Shown: positions 16,325 through 25,545, numbered from the stretch's first letter. The stretch: 64,000 nt of DNA from Faeciplasma sp964650705 (GCA_964650705.1 CAZYUJ010000001.1:124001-188000); one strand, 5' to 3'. Translations and numbers: made by a program. The notes: a model not told the origin generated them from the letters alone.

Positions 16325-16452
16325 GCGCCCACCTATGTTTGCGGTGGGCGCCCGCCGCCCCCCCTTCGGGGGGCTCGACGCCGAATCCCTTGCGGGATTC
16401 GGCGCCTTGCGGCATTTCGTGCCGCACGGGCGGGCGCCGCGCACTCGGCGCA
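16325..16452. repeat. GC-rich intergenic hairpin patch D (dnaK-dnaJ gap)
   Basis: Four consecutive strong hairpins fill the gap between dnaK and dnaJ. GCGCCCACC pairs with GGTGGGCGC (16325-16351), CCCCCC with GGGGGG around TTC (about 16359-16373), GAATCCC with GGGATTC (16383-16400), and GCGGCA with TGCCGC (about 16409-16425). None is followed by a T-run, so they are not classical terminators. They could act as an mRNA processing or stability element that tunes DnaJ relative to DnaK. Confidence 0.6.
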
Positions 16453-16483
16453 GAAAAGATAAATAAGCTATGAAGGGATAACT

Positions 16484-17647
16484 ATGGCTGACAAAAGAGA
16501 TTATTACGAAGTGCTTGGGGTTAGCAAAACCGCAACCGACGATGAGCTGAAAAAAGCGTTCAGAAAGCTTGCGAAGCAATATCACCCCGACCTTCATCCC
16601 GATGATAAAGAGGCTGAAGCTAAGTTTAAAGAAGTAAACGAGGCTTACGAAGTCCTTTCCGATAAAGATAAGCGCGCGAAGTATGACCAGTTCGGCTTCG
16701 CAGGAGTAGACCCTAACTATGGCGCAGGTCAGGGCGGGGGATACGGCGGCTATACAAGCTATGGCGGCGGATTCGGAGACATGGGCGACGTCTTCGAATC
16801 CTTCTTCGGAGGAGGATTCGGCGGCGGCAGCTCACGTTCAAACGTCAACGCTCCCAGAAGGGGACAGGATATCAGAATAAGTGCAACCATAAGCTTTATG
16901 GAAGCTTGTATGGGTGTCAAGAAAACTGTTCGCTTCACTCATTATGAAAAATGCTCTGATTGCGGCGGCTCCGGCGCAAGGACGGGCACTCATGCCGAAA
17001 CCTGCCCTGATTGCCGAGGCGCGGGTACTATAAGAGTCAATCAGCGAACCCCATTGGGAGTGTTCCAGACCACAAAAACCTGTGACCGCTGTGCAGGCAA
17101 GGGTAAGATCATAAGAGATGTATGTCCCGAGTGTCAGGGTCAGGGAAGAGTCAGAAAGACTTTGACCAAGGAGATCGATATCCCCGCAGGTATTGATGAC
17201 GGACAGACACTCAAGGTCACGGGCGCAGGCGACTGCGGTCTGAACGGCGGTCAGAACGGCGACCTTAACGTCAAGATCAGCGTCAAGCCGGATGACATCT
17301 TTGAGCGCGAAGGCTATGATATCTATACAGAGATCCCGATCTCATATGCACAGGCAACTCTGGGCGATGATATCGTTGTTCCCACTATTGACGGAAAGGT
17401 CAAATATACCGTCCCTGCAGGAACGCAGACCGGAACGGTATTCAGACTTAAGAACAAGGGCGTTAAACGACTCTACCGCACCGATCGAGGCGATCATTAC
17501 GTTACAGTTAAGGTGGAAGTCCCAAGAAATCTCACCAAAAAACAGTCGGAGCTGTTGAAGGCGTTTGACGACTCGCTCGATGAGAAAAACATGGCCGACA
17601 AAAAGAGCTTCTTCGAAAAGATGAAGGACTATTTCACGGATAAATAA
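16484..17647 (+). CDS. dnaJ: Co-chaperone DnaJ (Hsp40)
   Basis: Full-length type I J-protein of 387 residues that delivers substrates to DnaK and stimulates its ATPase. The J domain holds HPD at residues 34-36. It is followed by a Gly/Phe-rich linker (about 75-125) and four zinc-binding repeats: CSDCGGSG, CPDCRGAG, CDRCAGKG and CPECQGQG. The C-terminal substrate-binding sandwiches follow. It is the last gene of the hrcA operon and is separated from dnaK by a 171-base gap full of hairpins. Confidence 0.97.
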   Translation: MADKRDYYEVLGVSKTATDDELKKAFRKLAKQYHPDLHPDDKEAEAKFKEVNEAYEVLSDKDKRAKYDQFGFAGVDPNYGAGQGGGYGGYTSYGGGFGDMGDVFESFFGGGFGGGSSRSNVNAPRRGQDIRISATISFMEACMGVKKTVRFTHYEKCSDCGGSGARTGTHAETCPDCRGAGTIRVNQRTPLGVFQTTKTCDRCAGKGKIIRDVCPECQGQGRVRKTLTKEIDIPAGIDDGQTLKVTGAGDCGLNGGQNGDLNVKISVKPDDIFEREGYDIYTEIPISYAQATLGDDIVVPTIDGKVKYTVPAGTQTGTVFRLKNKGVKRLYRTDRGDHYVTVKVEVPRNLTKKQSELLKAFDDSLDEKNMADKKSFFEKMKDYFTDK

Positions 17648-17652
17648 TTTTG

Positions 17653-17682
17653 ACCGCTTGTCATTTGACAGGCGGTTTTTCT
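17653..17682 (+). terminator. Terminator of the hrcA-dnaJ operon
   Basis: A 10-bp stem (ACCGCTTGTC with GACAGGCGGT, one G-T pair) with an ATTT loop and a T-rich tail, right after dnaJ. Confidence 0.9.
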
Positions 17683-17685
17683 TTT

Positions 17686-17762
17686 GCGGTGCTCCACCGC
17701 GGCTCCGCCGCCGCACACTCGGCTCCGCCGGCGTGCGGCGAAATCGCCGCTTTCCTCGCTCA
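17686..17762. repeat. GC-rich intergenic hairpin patch E
   Basis: It directly follows the dnaJ terminator. It shares GCTCCACCGC and the word CTCGGCTCCGCC with patches H, L and M. The largest fold pairs GCCGCAC (from 17711) with GTGCGGC (ending 17739). Confidence 0.6.
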
Positions 17763-17809
17763 TCCTATACAAACTTATATTAAGTCAATAAACAAAGCAC
17801 CATATATCA

Positions 17810-17838
17810 TTGACAAACTTTTTGAGCATTGATATAAT
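17810..17838 (+). promoter_or_regulatory. Sigma-A promoter of the GH27 gene
   Basis: Perfect TTGACA, a 17-base spacer and perfect TATAAT, 67 bases before the GH27 start. Confidence 0.93.
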
Positions 17839-17905
17839 CAAAATGACGGCTGAATTTGCCGATTCATATTTTTATACTTTCACATAGGAAAGGACGGAAT
17901 TTTGT

Positions 17906-19069
17906 ATGAACAAAAGCTTAGCACCCACCCCCCCGATGGGTTGGAATTCTTGGAACACCTTCACATGGAACATCAATGAGGAGCTTATTAAACAGGCTGC
18001 CGATGCAATGGTCGAAACGGGACTTAAGGATGCAGGATATGAATATATCGTAATTGACGACTGTTGGAGCCTTAAGGAAAGAGACGAAAACGGATATTTG
18101 GTTCCCGATCCCTCGAAGTTCCCGAACGGAATGAAGGCGGTCTCCGATTATGTTCACTCAAAGGGCTTGAAGTTCGGTATGTACTCTTGTGCAGGACTCA
18201 TGACCTGTGCCGGTCACCCCTCAAGCTTTGAACATGAATTTCAGGATGCCGAAACATTTGCATCTTGGGGCGTTGACTTTTTGAAATATGACTATTGCTA
18301 CAAGCCTGCACACATTCCCGGTGACCTTTTGTATAAGAGAATGGCAATGGCTTTGCGTAATTGCGGAAGAGATATATTGTTCTCAGCTTGTAACTGGGGT
18401 TCTGACGGCGTTCATGATTGGATCCGCCACACAGGTGCTCACATGTTCCGCTCCACCGGCGATATCCAGGATAGCTGGGTATCAATAAGAAATCTCGCTC
18501 TTTCTCAGATGGGCAAGCAGTCTCAGAATGCGACAGGCTGCTGGAATGATATCGACATGCTTGTTGTCGGTATGTACGGCGGCTCGAATAACGAATTCAT
18601 CCGTTCCAGCGAATTCGGCTGCTCTGATATTGAATATAAGACTCATTTCTCGCTTTGGGCAATGATGAACTCTCCTTTGATGATCGGCTGTGACATAAGA
18701 AACATGACCGATACCACCAAGGAGATATTGATGAACAAGGACATCATCGCTATCAATCAGGATCCTGACGGAAGATCTCCCTATGACCTTAATATCAACT
18801 TCTGGGGAAGAGATGTCGGAAAGATATTGGTTCGTCCTTTGGCAAACGGCGACTATGCGATCGGCTTCTTCAACACAAGCGACGGCAGCATCGGCGACGC
18901 AAATCTCTTGTTCTGGGATATCGGCATGCCCTATAATTCGGGCTATGCCCTTGAGTTCTATGATTGCTGGGAACATAAGGTCGTCGGTACCTTCCGCGAA
19001 AAGTTCAGAGTCCATAATCTTGAGGCTCATGATTGCCGAGTTTACAGAGCCAAGCTTGTCAAAATATGA
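17906..19069 (+). CDS. GH27 alpha-galactosidase
   Basis: Retaining alpha-galactosidase of glycoside hydrolase family 27, 387 residues, expected to remove alpha-galactosyl side groups from galactomannans or raffinose-type sugars. It begins with the family signature TPPMGWNSWNTF. The proposed nucleophile is Asp129 in KYDYC and the proposed acid/base is Asp186 in STGDI. WNDIDML (from residue 213) is the conserved substrate-pocket motif. There is no signal peptide, so it probably acts on imported oligosaccharides. Family 27 also includes alpha-N-acetylgalactosaminidases and arabinopyranosidases, so the exact sugar is inferred. Its stop overlaps the next start (ATGA at 19066). Confidence 0.94.
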   Translation: MNKSLAPTPPMGWNSWNTFTWNINEELIKQAADAMVETGLKDAGYEYIVIDDCWSLKERDENGYLVPDPSKFPNGMKAVSDYVHSKGLKFGMYSCAGLMTCAGHPSSFEHEFQDAETFASWGVDFLKYDYCYKPAHIPGDLLYKRMAMALRNCGRDILFSACNWGSDGVHDWIRHTGAHMFRSTGDIQDSWVSIRNLALSQMGKQSQNATGCWNDIDMLVVGMYGGSNNEFIRSSEFGCSDIEYKTHFSLWAMMNSPLMIGCDIRNMTDTTKEILMNKDIIAINQDPDGRSPYDLNINFWGRDVGKILVRPLANGDYAIGFFNTSDGSIGDANLLFWDIGMPYNSGYALEFYDCWEHKVVGTFREKFRVHNLEAHDCRVYRAKLVKI

Positions 19070-19257
19070 GCAAGTGTATGGAATGCGGAAAAGAACTCAC
19101 AAATCTCGATATCGCAACACATTTGAAAATGATAAACCGCGGTGCTAAAGAATATATGTGCATAGACTGCCTCGCCGCCTATTACAGAGTCAGCAGAAAA
19201 GCGATCGAGGAACGCATCGAGTTCTACCGTGCAAGCGGATGCTTGTTGTTTCAATAA
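19066..19257 (+). CDS. Small CxxC protein coupled to the GH27 gene
   Basis: A 63-residue protein of unknown function with two CxxC pairs (CMEC near residue 4 and CIDC near 36) that could bind zinc, and a short helical C-terminus (SRKAIEERIEFYRASG). The ATG at 19066 overlaps the GH27 stop as ATGA, so the two genes are translationally coupled. A frame opening upstream at 19033 lies inside GH27 and was not used. Its role next to a glycosidase is unknown. Confidence 0.8.
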   Translation: MSKCMECGKELTNLDIATHLKMINRGAKEYMCIDCLAAYYRVSRKAIEERIEFYRASGCLLFQ

Positions 19258-19266
19258 TTAATATTA

Positions 19267-19297
19267 AACAGCCTTCGAGTTTGCTCGGAGGCTGTTT
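19267..19297 (+). terminator. Terminator after the GH27 unit
   Basis: The stem AAACAGCCTTCGAG with CTCGGAGGCTGTTT (one G-T pair) and loop TTTG, just after the small gene. Confidence 0.88.
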
Positions 19298-19381
19298 CAG
19301 CGCTCGACAGGCATTGCGCCGCTATAATTAATGAAACATCAGCTTTTTAAAATAATTTCATTTAGCTGTCACAAAAATCGG

Positions 19382-19410
19382 TTGAAATCTCCATTGTGCG
19401 GTATTATAAT
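19382..19410 (+). promoter_or_regulatory. Sigma-A promoter of the fused ABC transporter
   Basis: TTGAAA, a 17-base spacer and TATAAT, 59 bases before the chosen start. Confidence 0.85.
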
Positions 19411-19468
19411 ATACGATGGATTGAATTTGATTTTATTAGTTTTTCTGAAACAGGAGGTAGATAAGCAA

Positions 19469-22411
19469 ATGCTTAAATTAACAAACATCGTCAAGGATTA
19501 TGTCATCGGCGATGAGAATGTTAAAGCTCTGAAGGGAGTAAATATCGAATTCCGCAGGAATGAATTCGTTGCAATTTTGGGCCCTTCGGGCTGCGGCAAA
19601 ACAACCTTACTCAACATCATAGGCGGATTAGATAAATATACGTCGGGCGATCTGTCGATATATAACAAGTCCACAAAGAAGTTCAAGGACAGCGACTGGG
19701 ACGCTTATAGAAACCATTCCATCGGTTTCGTGTTCCAAAGCTATAACCTGATTCCTCATCAGTCGGTTTTGGCGAACGTCGAGCTTGCACTGACCCTTTC
19801 GGGCGTAGGGAAAGCCGAACGCCGCAGACGTGCAAAGGAAGCTCTTGAAAAGGTTGGCTTGGGAAATCAGCTCCACAAAAAGCCCAATCAGATGTCCGGC
19901 GGTCAGATGCAGCGTGTTGCGATCGCAAGAGCACTCGTCAACGACCCCGAGATCCTTTTGGCGGATGAGCCGACGGGCGCACTTGACTCTGTAACCAGCG
20001 TTCAGATCATGGATATCTTGAAGGAGATCTCCAAGGATAAGCTCATTATCATGGTTACACATAACCCCGAGCTTGCGGAGCAATACGCTTCGCGTACCGT
20101 TAAGCTTTTGGACGGTGAGATAATTTCCGACTCGGATCCCTATGAGGGCGATGAAAAGTCCCAGCGTGTTCACGAGGTTCAAAACGTCAAGAAGTCTCAC
20201 AAGACCTCAATGTCCTTCTTCACAGCGCTCTCTCTTTCACTGAACAACTTGATGACCAAAAAGGCAAGAACCTTCTTAACAAGCTTTGCAGGCTCCATCG
20301 GTATAATCGGCATCGCACTCATCATGTCCGTTTCGACGGGCGTTCAAACATATATAGACCGTGTTCAGGAGGATACGCTTTCGTCCTATCCGCTGACCAT
20401 CAACGCACAGGAGGTCGACATGACCTCGCTTATGACAAGCATGATGGATACCGCTACCGATGCATCTGACAGCGAGCATGAGCTTGATGCGGTATATGAA
20501 AATCAGGTCATGTATGAGATGATGAACTCCGTCAACTCGATGGAGGTTCAAAATAACAACCTCGTAAAGTTCAAGGAATTCTTGAATTCTAACGAGGAAA
20601 TAAAGGAATATGCCAGCGCGATCACATATTCCTATGATGCAAACATGAACGTATACGTCACAAATGCTGAGGGCGATATAGTCAAGTCTGATATCGTCGA
20701 TCTTATGGCGGGAATCTATTCACAAATGGGCATAACCGCATCTGACAGCATCATGTCTAACTATGCCCAGCTCTCTGCATGGCAGGAGCTTTTGCCTTCC
20801 ACAAGCGGCGAGCTGATCAACGACCTGATGACCGAGCAGTATGAGATCGTTGAGGGCAGATGGCCCGAAAGCTATGACGAGATCGTGGTCGTTGTTAATG
20901 AGAATAATGAAATAAGCGATATGATGCTCTATGCATTGGGACTTAAGACTGCTGACGAGATCGAGGAGTCGATGAGGGCTGCCGCTAATCATGAGCAGGT
21001 CGATACCTCTGAGCTGAAATCGTGGACTTATGATGATATTTTGAATCTCGACTTCAGAGTTATCCTTGATAGTGATAAGTATCAGCGCAGCGGTGATCGT
21101 TATATCGACGCTTCCGAGACCGAAGCAGGTCTTAAATATCTTTACGATTCCGAAAATGCTATTAAGCTGAGAGTCGTCGGTATCATCCGCCCTGATGATG
21201 ACGCCGTTTCATCCTTTATGACAGGTGCGATCGGATATACCTCTGATCTTACGGAATACATAATCACAAGAACCAACGAAAGTGCGCTTGTCACCGAACA
21301 GAAGGAAAATCCCGATGTTGACGTTATCTCGGGACTTAAGTTCAAGGTTGAGGGCGAGGAAGAGACCGCCGAAGAGATCAAGCTGGCAGTTGATGAGTGG
21401 TTCAGCACACAGTCGAGCGCCGAAAAAGCCCTTGTCTATACCGAGCTTGCTTCCATCCCCGATGATGTATATCTTATGCAGTCGGTCGCACAGTACCGCC
21501 AGTCTCTGACTCCCGAAGCCGCAGATCAGCTCATTTTGGATGCTGTCGTAGCTCAGACTCAGATGAATGCCGAAACCATTCAAGGCTATATCGCCCAGAT
21601 GGACGAAGCGACAAAGGAAGAGACCTTGATGCAGATCATAACCGCCGCGGTTATGCAGCAGTATGCCGCTGAAGTTTCGACTCAGCTCAGCGCTCTTTCT
21701 GTTGAACAGGTCGCTGCAATGCTCGATGCTATGGAGCTTACCGAAGAGCAGTATTCATATGTCTTTGAAAATCATCTGCCTTCGACCCGTTCCGATTCGA
21801 CTCTTGAAGAAAATCTCAAGCTTTTGGGCAGCACCGATCTTGATTCTCCAAGATCCATCAATATCTATGCTGCAACCTTTGAAAACAAGGACTTTATCGC
21901 AGAGCTTATCGAGGAATATAACGAAGGCGCAGAAGAAGCTGACAAGATCAACTATACCGACTATGTCAAGCTCTTGATGTCCTCGATCACAACGATCATC
22001 AGCGCAATTTCATATGTGCTTATTGCTTTCGTTGCGATCTCGCTCGTCGTTTCTTCCATCATGATCGGAATCATCACCTATATCTCCGTTTTGGAAAGAA
22101 CAAAGGAGATCGGTATCTTGCGTGCTGTCGGTGCTTCGAAGAAGGATATCTCGCGTGTATTCAACGCTGAGACTCTCATCGTCGGCTTTGTTGCAGGTGC
22201 TTTGGGCATCGGTATAACACTCTTGCTCCTCATCCCGATCAATATCATCTTGCACACCTTGACAGGAATCGAGATACTCTCGGCTATCCTGCCGACAAGT
22301 GCCGCCGTCGCACTCGTTTTGATCAGCATGATCTTGACCCTTATCGCAGGTTTGTTCCCATCAAGGATCGCCGCAAAGAAGGATCCCGTTGTTGCTCTTC
22401 GAACTGAATAA
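19469..22411 (+). CDS. ABC transporter with fused ATPase and FtsX-like permease
   Basis: A 980-residue MacB/LolD-type transporter. The ATPase covers about residues 1-235, with Walker A GPSGCGKTT, signature MSGGQMQR, Walker B LLADEPTGALD and the H-loop TH. One transmembrane helix follows (near SFAGSIGIIGIALIMSVSTG). A large acidic outer domain of about 500 residues comes next. Three C-terminal membrane helices form an FtsX domain with ISVLERTKEIGILRAVGASKKD. This family works by mechanotransmission, moving peptides or lipoproteins rather than bulk solutes. ATPase and permease are separate genes in many relatives. Start at 19469: AGGAGG lies 11 bases before, and the sequence upstream is promoter. 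Substrate unknown. Confidence 0.93.
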   Translation: MLKLTNIVKDYVIGDENVKALKGVNIEFRRNEFVAILGPSGCGKTTLLNIIGGLDKYTSGDLSIYNKSTKKFKDSDWDAYRNHSIGFVFQSYNLIPHQSVLANVELALTLSGVGKAERRRRAKEALEKVGLGNQLHKKPNQMSGGQMQRVAIARALVNDPEILLADEPTGALDSVTSVQIMDILKEISKDKLIIMVTHNPELAEQYASRTVKLLDGEIISDSDPYEGDEKSQRVHEVQNVKKSHKTSMSFFTALSLSLNNLMTKKARTFLTSFAGSIGIIGIALIMSVSTGVQTYIDRVQEDTLSSYPLTINAQEVDMTSLMTSMMDTATDASDSEHELDAVYENQVMYEMMNSVNSMEVQNNNLVKFKEFLNSNEEIKEYASAITYSYDANMNVYVTNAEGDIVKSDIVDLMAGIYSQMGITASDSIMSNYAQLSAWQELLPSTSGELINDLMTEQYEIVEGRWPESYDEIVVVVNENNEISDMMLYALGLKTADEIEESMRAAANHEQVDTSELKSWTYDDILNLDFRVILDSDKYQRSGDRYIDASETEAGLKYLYDSENAIKLRVVGIIRPDDDAVSSFMTGAIGYTSDLTEYIITRTNESALVTEQKENPDVDVISGLKFKVEGEEETAEEIKLAVDEWFSTQSSAEKALVYTELASIPDDVYLMQSVAQYRQSLTPEAADQLILDAVVAQTQMNAETIQGYIAQMDEATKEETLMQIITAAVMQQYAAEVSTQLSALSVEQVAAMLDAMELTEEQYSYVFENHLPSTRSDSTLEENLKLLGSTDLDSPRSINIYAATFENKDFIAELIEEYNEGAEEADKINYTDYVKLLMSSITTIISAISYVLIAFVAISLVVSSIMIGIITYISVLERTKEIGILRAVGASKKDISRVFNAETLIVGFVAGALGIGITLLLLIPINIILHTLTGIEILSAILPTSAAVALVLISMILTLIAGLFPSRIAAKKDPVVALRTE

Positions 22412-22414
22412 AAG

Positions 22415-22450
22415 CTTTCCCCGTCTTGAAAAAGGCGGGGATCTTTTTTT
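22415..22450 (+). terminator. Terminator after the fused ABC transporter
   Basis: The stem TTCCCCGTCTT with AAGGCGGGGA and a following run of seven T. Confidence 0.88.
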
Positions 22451-22533
22451 CGGCTCAGCGCCCCGCGGGTCCCCTCCGGCACTCCGCCGCCCCAAGCTCC
22501 GCTTGCCTCGGCGCACGCCGGCCTCCGCCCCGC
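22451..22533. repeat. GC-rich intergenic hairpin patch F
   Basis: A GC-rich patch between a terminator and the copZ promoter, with the words GGCTCAGCGCC, GCTCCGCTTGCCTCGGCG and CTCCGCC. The copZ -35 box begins where the patch ends. Confidence 0.5.
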
Positions 22534-22562
22534 TTGCAATCCGAACAAAAATATGCTATAAT
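22534..22562 (+). promoter_or_regulatory. Sigma-A promoter of copZ-copA
   Basis: TTGCAA, a 17-base spacer and TATAAT. No CopY- or CsoR-type operator was recognised between the promoter and the ATG at 22611. Confidence 0.88.
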
Positions 22563-22610
22563 ACTTAGTAAGCTTATGCTAACTCAACTATTGATTTCGG
22601 AGGAACTATT

Positions 22611-22841
22611 ATGTTATTCTCATCTGATAAGAAGATCACCTTCACCGTCACAGGTATGCACTGTGCTCATTGCAAGGCTGCTTGCGAAAAAGCCGCTCTT
22701 TCCGTTTCAGGAGTTAAAAAGGCTGTTGCCGATCCGAAGGCGAACTCGCTTGTCATCAAGGCGGACAAGAGCTTTGACAACACTTCGAGCGTGATCGCAG
22801 CCGTTGAAAACTGCGGATTTAAAGCGACACTTTCAAAATAG
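22611..22841 (+). CDS. copZ: Copper chaperone CopZ-like
   Basis: A 76-residue single heavy-metal-associated domain with the metal-binding motif GMHCAHC near residues 15-21. Such proteins carry Cu(I) in the cytosol and hand it to CopA. The next gene, 24 bases downstream, encodes a Cu(I) ATPase, which supports this assignment. The Shine-Dalgarno is CGGAGGAAC. The third cysteine nearby (KAACEK) is less common. Confidence 0.9.
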   Translation: MLFSSDKKITFTVTGMHCAHCKAACEKAALSVSGVKKAVADPKANSLVIKADKSFDNTSSVIAAVENCGFKATLSK

Positions 22842-22865
22842 TTATCATTTGGGGAGGTCAAATAA

Positions 22866-25076
22866 ATGACTAAGACCACCATCGGCATTTTAGGGATGCA
22901 CTGTGCCGCTTGCTCGGCGTCTTGTGAGCGTGCCCTTAATGCTATCGACGGCGTTTCGGCAAGTGTCAACCTTATGACCGAGACCGCCGCTGTTGAATAT
23001 GACGAGTCAAGTGTCAGCTATTCAATGCTGACTGCAGCCATCGAAAAGGCGGGCTTTGTTGCCGCTGACGAAAAGACAAAAGCTGAATTTAAAGAGAAAC
23101 AGCGCCGTGAGGAGATGCGCCTTAACCTTCACAGGCTTATAATTGCGCTGGTTTTTTCGGCTGTGCTTATGTATATCCATATGGGACATATGCTCCATCT
23201 TCCGACTCCCGTCGGTCACGATAAGCCGATCCTTTTCGGCATCGTACAGCTTATCCTTGCCCTTCCCGTGATATACGTCGGAAGAGGATTCTATACACGA
23301 GGCTTCAAGGCGCTTTGGCGCCTCAGCCCGAATATGGACACTCTTGTTGCTGTCGGAACCGCATCCGCGGGGATCTTCTCGCTCTATTCGCTTATAAGGA
23401 TCATCCTCGGCGCTCACGAATATATTGATCACCTATATTTCGAATCCTGCACAATGATAATTGCTCTTGTCATGCTCGGAAAATATCTCGAAGCAAGAAG
23501 CAAGGGGAAAACGGGCGACGCTATCAAAAAGCTCTATGACCTATCACCAAAGACCGCAACCGTTTTGCGTGACGGCGCCGAGGTCGAGATACCCGTTTGC
23601 GATATTATCGAGGGCGACACGGTTTGTGTTAAACCCGGTGAGAGCTTTGCGTGTGACGGCGTGATAATTTCGGGTCACACAAGCGTTGATGAATCAATGC
23701 TTACCGGAGAGAGTATCCCCGTTGACAAGCAGACTGATGACAGCGTGTTCGCGGGAACAGTCAACCTGAACGGCTTCGTTACGCTGACCGCCTCAAAGGT
23801 CGGCTCAGACACGTCTTTATCAAAGATAATCAAAATGGTCGAGGACGCTTCGGGCTCGAAAGCACCGATCGCTCGCCTTGCCGACAAGGTCGCAGGAGTG
23901 TTCGTCAGCATAGTTATGGCTTTGGCACTCATCGTTTTCCTTGCTTGGTGGATAGCCTCGGGCGATTTTGAGCTTGCGCTAAAGATCTTCGTCAGCGTAA
24001 TGGTGATCGCTTGCCCCTGCGCCTTGGGACTTGCTACACCAACCGCAATTATCGTTGCAACGGGAAGAGGAGCACAGGACGGACTTTTGTTCAAAAATGC
24101 CGAAGCTCTTGAGGTCTGCAACAAGATAACCACAGTTGTTTTGGATAAAACGGGAACAGTAACCGTCGGCAAGCCGTTTGTTACCGATGTCGTATCCCTC
24201 ACTCTTGATGAAAACGAGATAATCTCGCTTGCCGCCTCACTTGAGTCTAAATCCTCTCACCCGATAGCAAGCGCTGTTACCGATCACGCACAGCAAGAGG
24301 GGATCGAAATACTCGATTGCCAAGATTTCGAATCAGTTTCGGGATTTGGTGTCAGAGGAATCGTTGAAGGAAAGAAAGTCGTTGTCGGCAAGCCGGAAAC
24401 GATGTTTGATATGTTAGACGGCAGTATCAGATCTGCCTGCGAAGCTTTGGCGGCTGACGGAAAAACTCTTGCACTCGTCATCTGTAACGGCGCTCCTGCG
24501 GGAATTATCGCTCTTTCCGACAAGCTCAAGCCCACCAGCCGTGAGGCTGTTGCATCTTTGACGAAGATGGGCATAAAGACAATTCTTTTGACCGGTGATA
24601 ACGAATCTGCTGCAAAAAAAGTTGCTCATGACTTAGAGGTTTATGACTATATCGCAAACGTAACTCCCGACAAAAAGGCTGAGATCGTTTCAAAGCTTAA
24701 ATACGGCGACAAAACGGTTGCCATGGTCGGAGACGGAATTAATGACGCGGTCGCTCTCGCTGCCGCAGACGTCGGAATCGCCATCGGCGCAGGATCTGAT
24801 ATAGCGATAGAAAGCGCACAGGTCGTCCTTGTAAGAAATGACCTTCGAGATGTTGCCCGTGCAATAGCTCTTTCTGCCGCCACTATGAAGACGATAAAAA
24901 TGAATCTTGTTTGGGCGTTTGGATATAACACTCTGATGATACCTATCGCTTGCGGACTTTTATATGCCTTTGGCGGCCCGCTGATGCCGCCGATGCTTGC
25001 CGCAGCTTGTATGTCGCTGTCGAGCGTATCGGTTGTCACGAATGCTCTAAGGCTCAGAAAGAAGAAGTATATATAA
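22866..25076 (+). CDS. copA: Copper-exporting P1B-type ATPase
   Basis: Cu(I) efflux pump of 736 residues. The single N-terminal metal-binding domain has GMHCAACSASC. Eight membrane helices are expected, with the transport motif CPCALG in helix 6. The actuator domain has TGES and the phosphorylation site is DKTGT. The nucleotide-binding domain carries SHP (SSHPIASAV) and the hinge is GDGINDAVAL. The CPC motif and the adjacent CopZ point to Cu(I) or Ag(I) rather than Zn/Cd. It is probably induced by copper through a regulator outside the window. Confidence 0.96.
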   Translation: MTKTTIGILGMHCAACSASCERALNAIDGVSASVNLMTETAAVEYDESSVSYSMLTAAIEKAGFVAADEKTKAEFKEKQRREEMRLNLHRLIIALVFSAVLMYIHMGHMLHLPTPVGHDKPILFGIVQLILALPVIYVGRGFYTRGFKALWRLSPNMDTLVAVGTASAGIFSLYSLIRIILGAHEYIDHLYFESCTMIIALVMLGKYLEARSKGKTGDAIKKLYDLSPKTATVLRDGAEVEIPVCDIIEGDTVCVKPGESFACDGVIISGHTSVDESMLTGESIPVDKQTDDSVFAGTVNLNGFVTLTASKVGSDTSLSKIIKMVEDASGSKAPIARLADKVAGVFVSIVMALALIVFLAWWIASGDFELALKIFVSVMVIACPCALGLATPTAIIVATGRGAQDGLLFKNAEALEVCNKITTVVLDKTGTVTVGKPFVTDVVSLTLDENEIISLAASLESKSSHPIASAVTDHAQQEGIEILDCQDFESVSGFGVRGIVEGKKVVVGKPETMFDMLDGSIRSACEALAADGKTLALVICNGAPAGIIALSDKLKPTSREAVASLTKMGIKTILLTGDNESAAKKVAHDLEVYDYIANVTPDKKAEIVSKLKYGDKTVAMVGDGINDAVALAAADVGIAIGAGSDIAIESAQVVLVRNDLRDVARAIALSAATMKTIKMNLVWAFGYNTLMIPIACGLLYAFGGPLMPPMLAAACMSLSSVSVVTNALRLRKKKYI

Positions 25077-25110
25077 AAAGATCCCGACTGTTGTCAGTCG
25101 GGATCTTTTT
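25075..25110. terminator. Bidirectional terminator after copA
   Basis: An 11-bp stem (GATCCCGACTG with CAGTCGGGATC), loop TTGT, flanked by A5 and T5. It can end both copA and the convergent minus-strand gene. Confidence 0.92.
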
Positions 25111-25519
25111 ATGTTCGTCTAATGAATACCGTTTTACATTTCGGACAGGATATCTCGATCTTTCCTTTGCCCTTCGGGACGCGCAAATATGTCTTGCATT
25201 GTTTACACTTATAGTATTTGTGAGTCTTGCGTTCGCTCCACATTCTCTTGCGCCTGTCAGACCGCTTCTTAAATCGATACTTCATATTGAAGTATTTATC
25301 AAGCTCAATTTGCCTTTTCGTTATGTTCTTAGAGTACGTTCTGTATATCGACCAAATGACAAATGCCAAAGCAATGGGATAGATAAACGGTATAAATATT
25401 GATATCGCCCACAATACCAATCCGACAATGTTGAGCGTTTTCGAAAGCTCGTCATAGCCATACCGTCCGATCATAAAGTTCGCATACTTATATCCTAAAT
25501 TGCTAAACCATTTTTTCAT
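25109..25519 (-). CDS. Small membrane protein with C-terminal zinc ribbon
   Basis: A 136-residue protein of unknown function. It has one or two central membrane segments (about residues 25-65: IVGLVLWAISIFIPFIYPIALAF in part). A basic linker follows, then a C-terminal zinc ribbon with CKQC and CPKC ending in TVFIRRT. The frame extends upstream to 25699, but the ATG at 25519 (MKKWFSNLG) has the Shine-Dalgarno AAGGAGAG and the upstream part runs through promoter and patch G. Small membrane-anchored ribbons of this kind are common in gut Clostridia; no role is known. Confidence 0.75.
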   Translation of the reverse strand: MKKWFSNLGYKYANFMIGRYGYDELSKTLNIVGLVLWAISIFIPFIYPIALAFVIWSIYRTYSKNITKRQIELDKYFNMKYRFKKRSDRRKRMWSERKTHKYYKCKQCKTYLRVPKGKGKIEISCPKCKTVFIRRT

Positions 25520-25545
25520 CTCAAAGCTCTCCTTTGCTTTTTGCA

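Noticed and set aside
16325..16351. Terminator between dnaK and dnaJ
   Set aside because: The stem is strong, but no T-run follows and dnaJ has no visible promoter of its own; called a structural element instead.
14459..16597. A 712-residue open frame antisense to dnaK
   Set aside because: It is the mirror of a strongly codon-biased gene; it crosses the dnaK-dnaJ gap, has no ribosome site and no recognisable domain.
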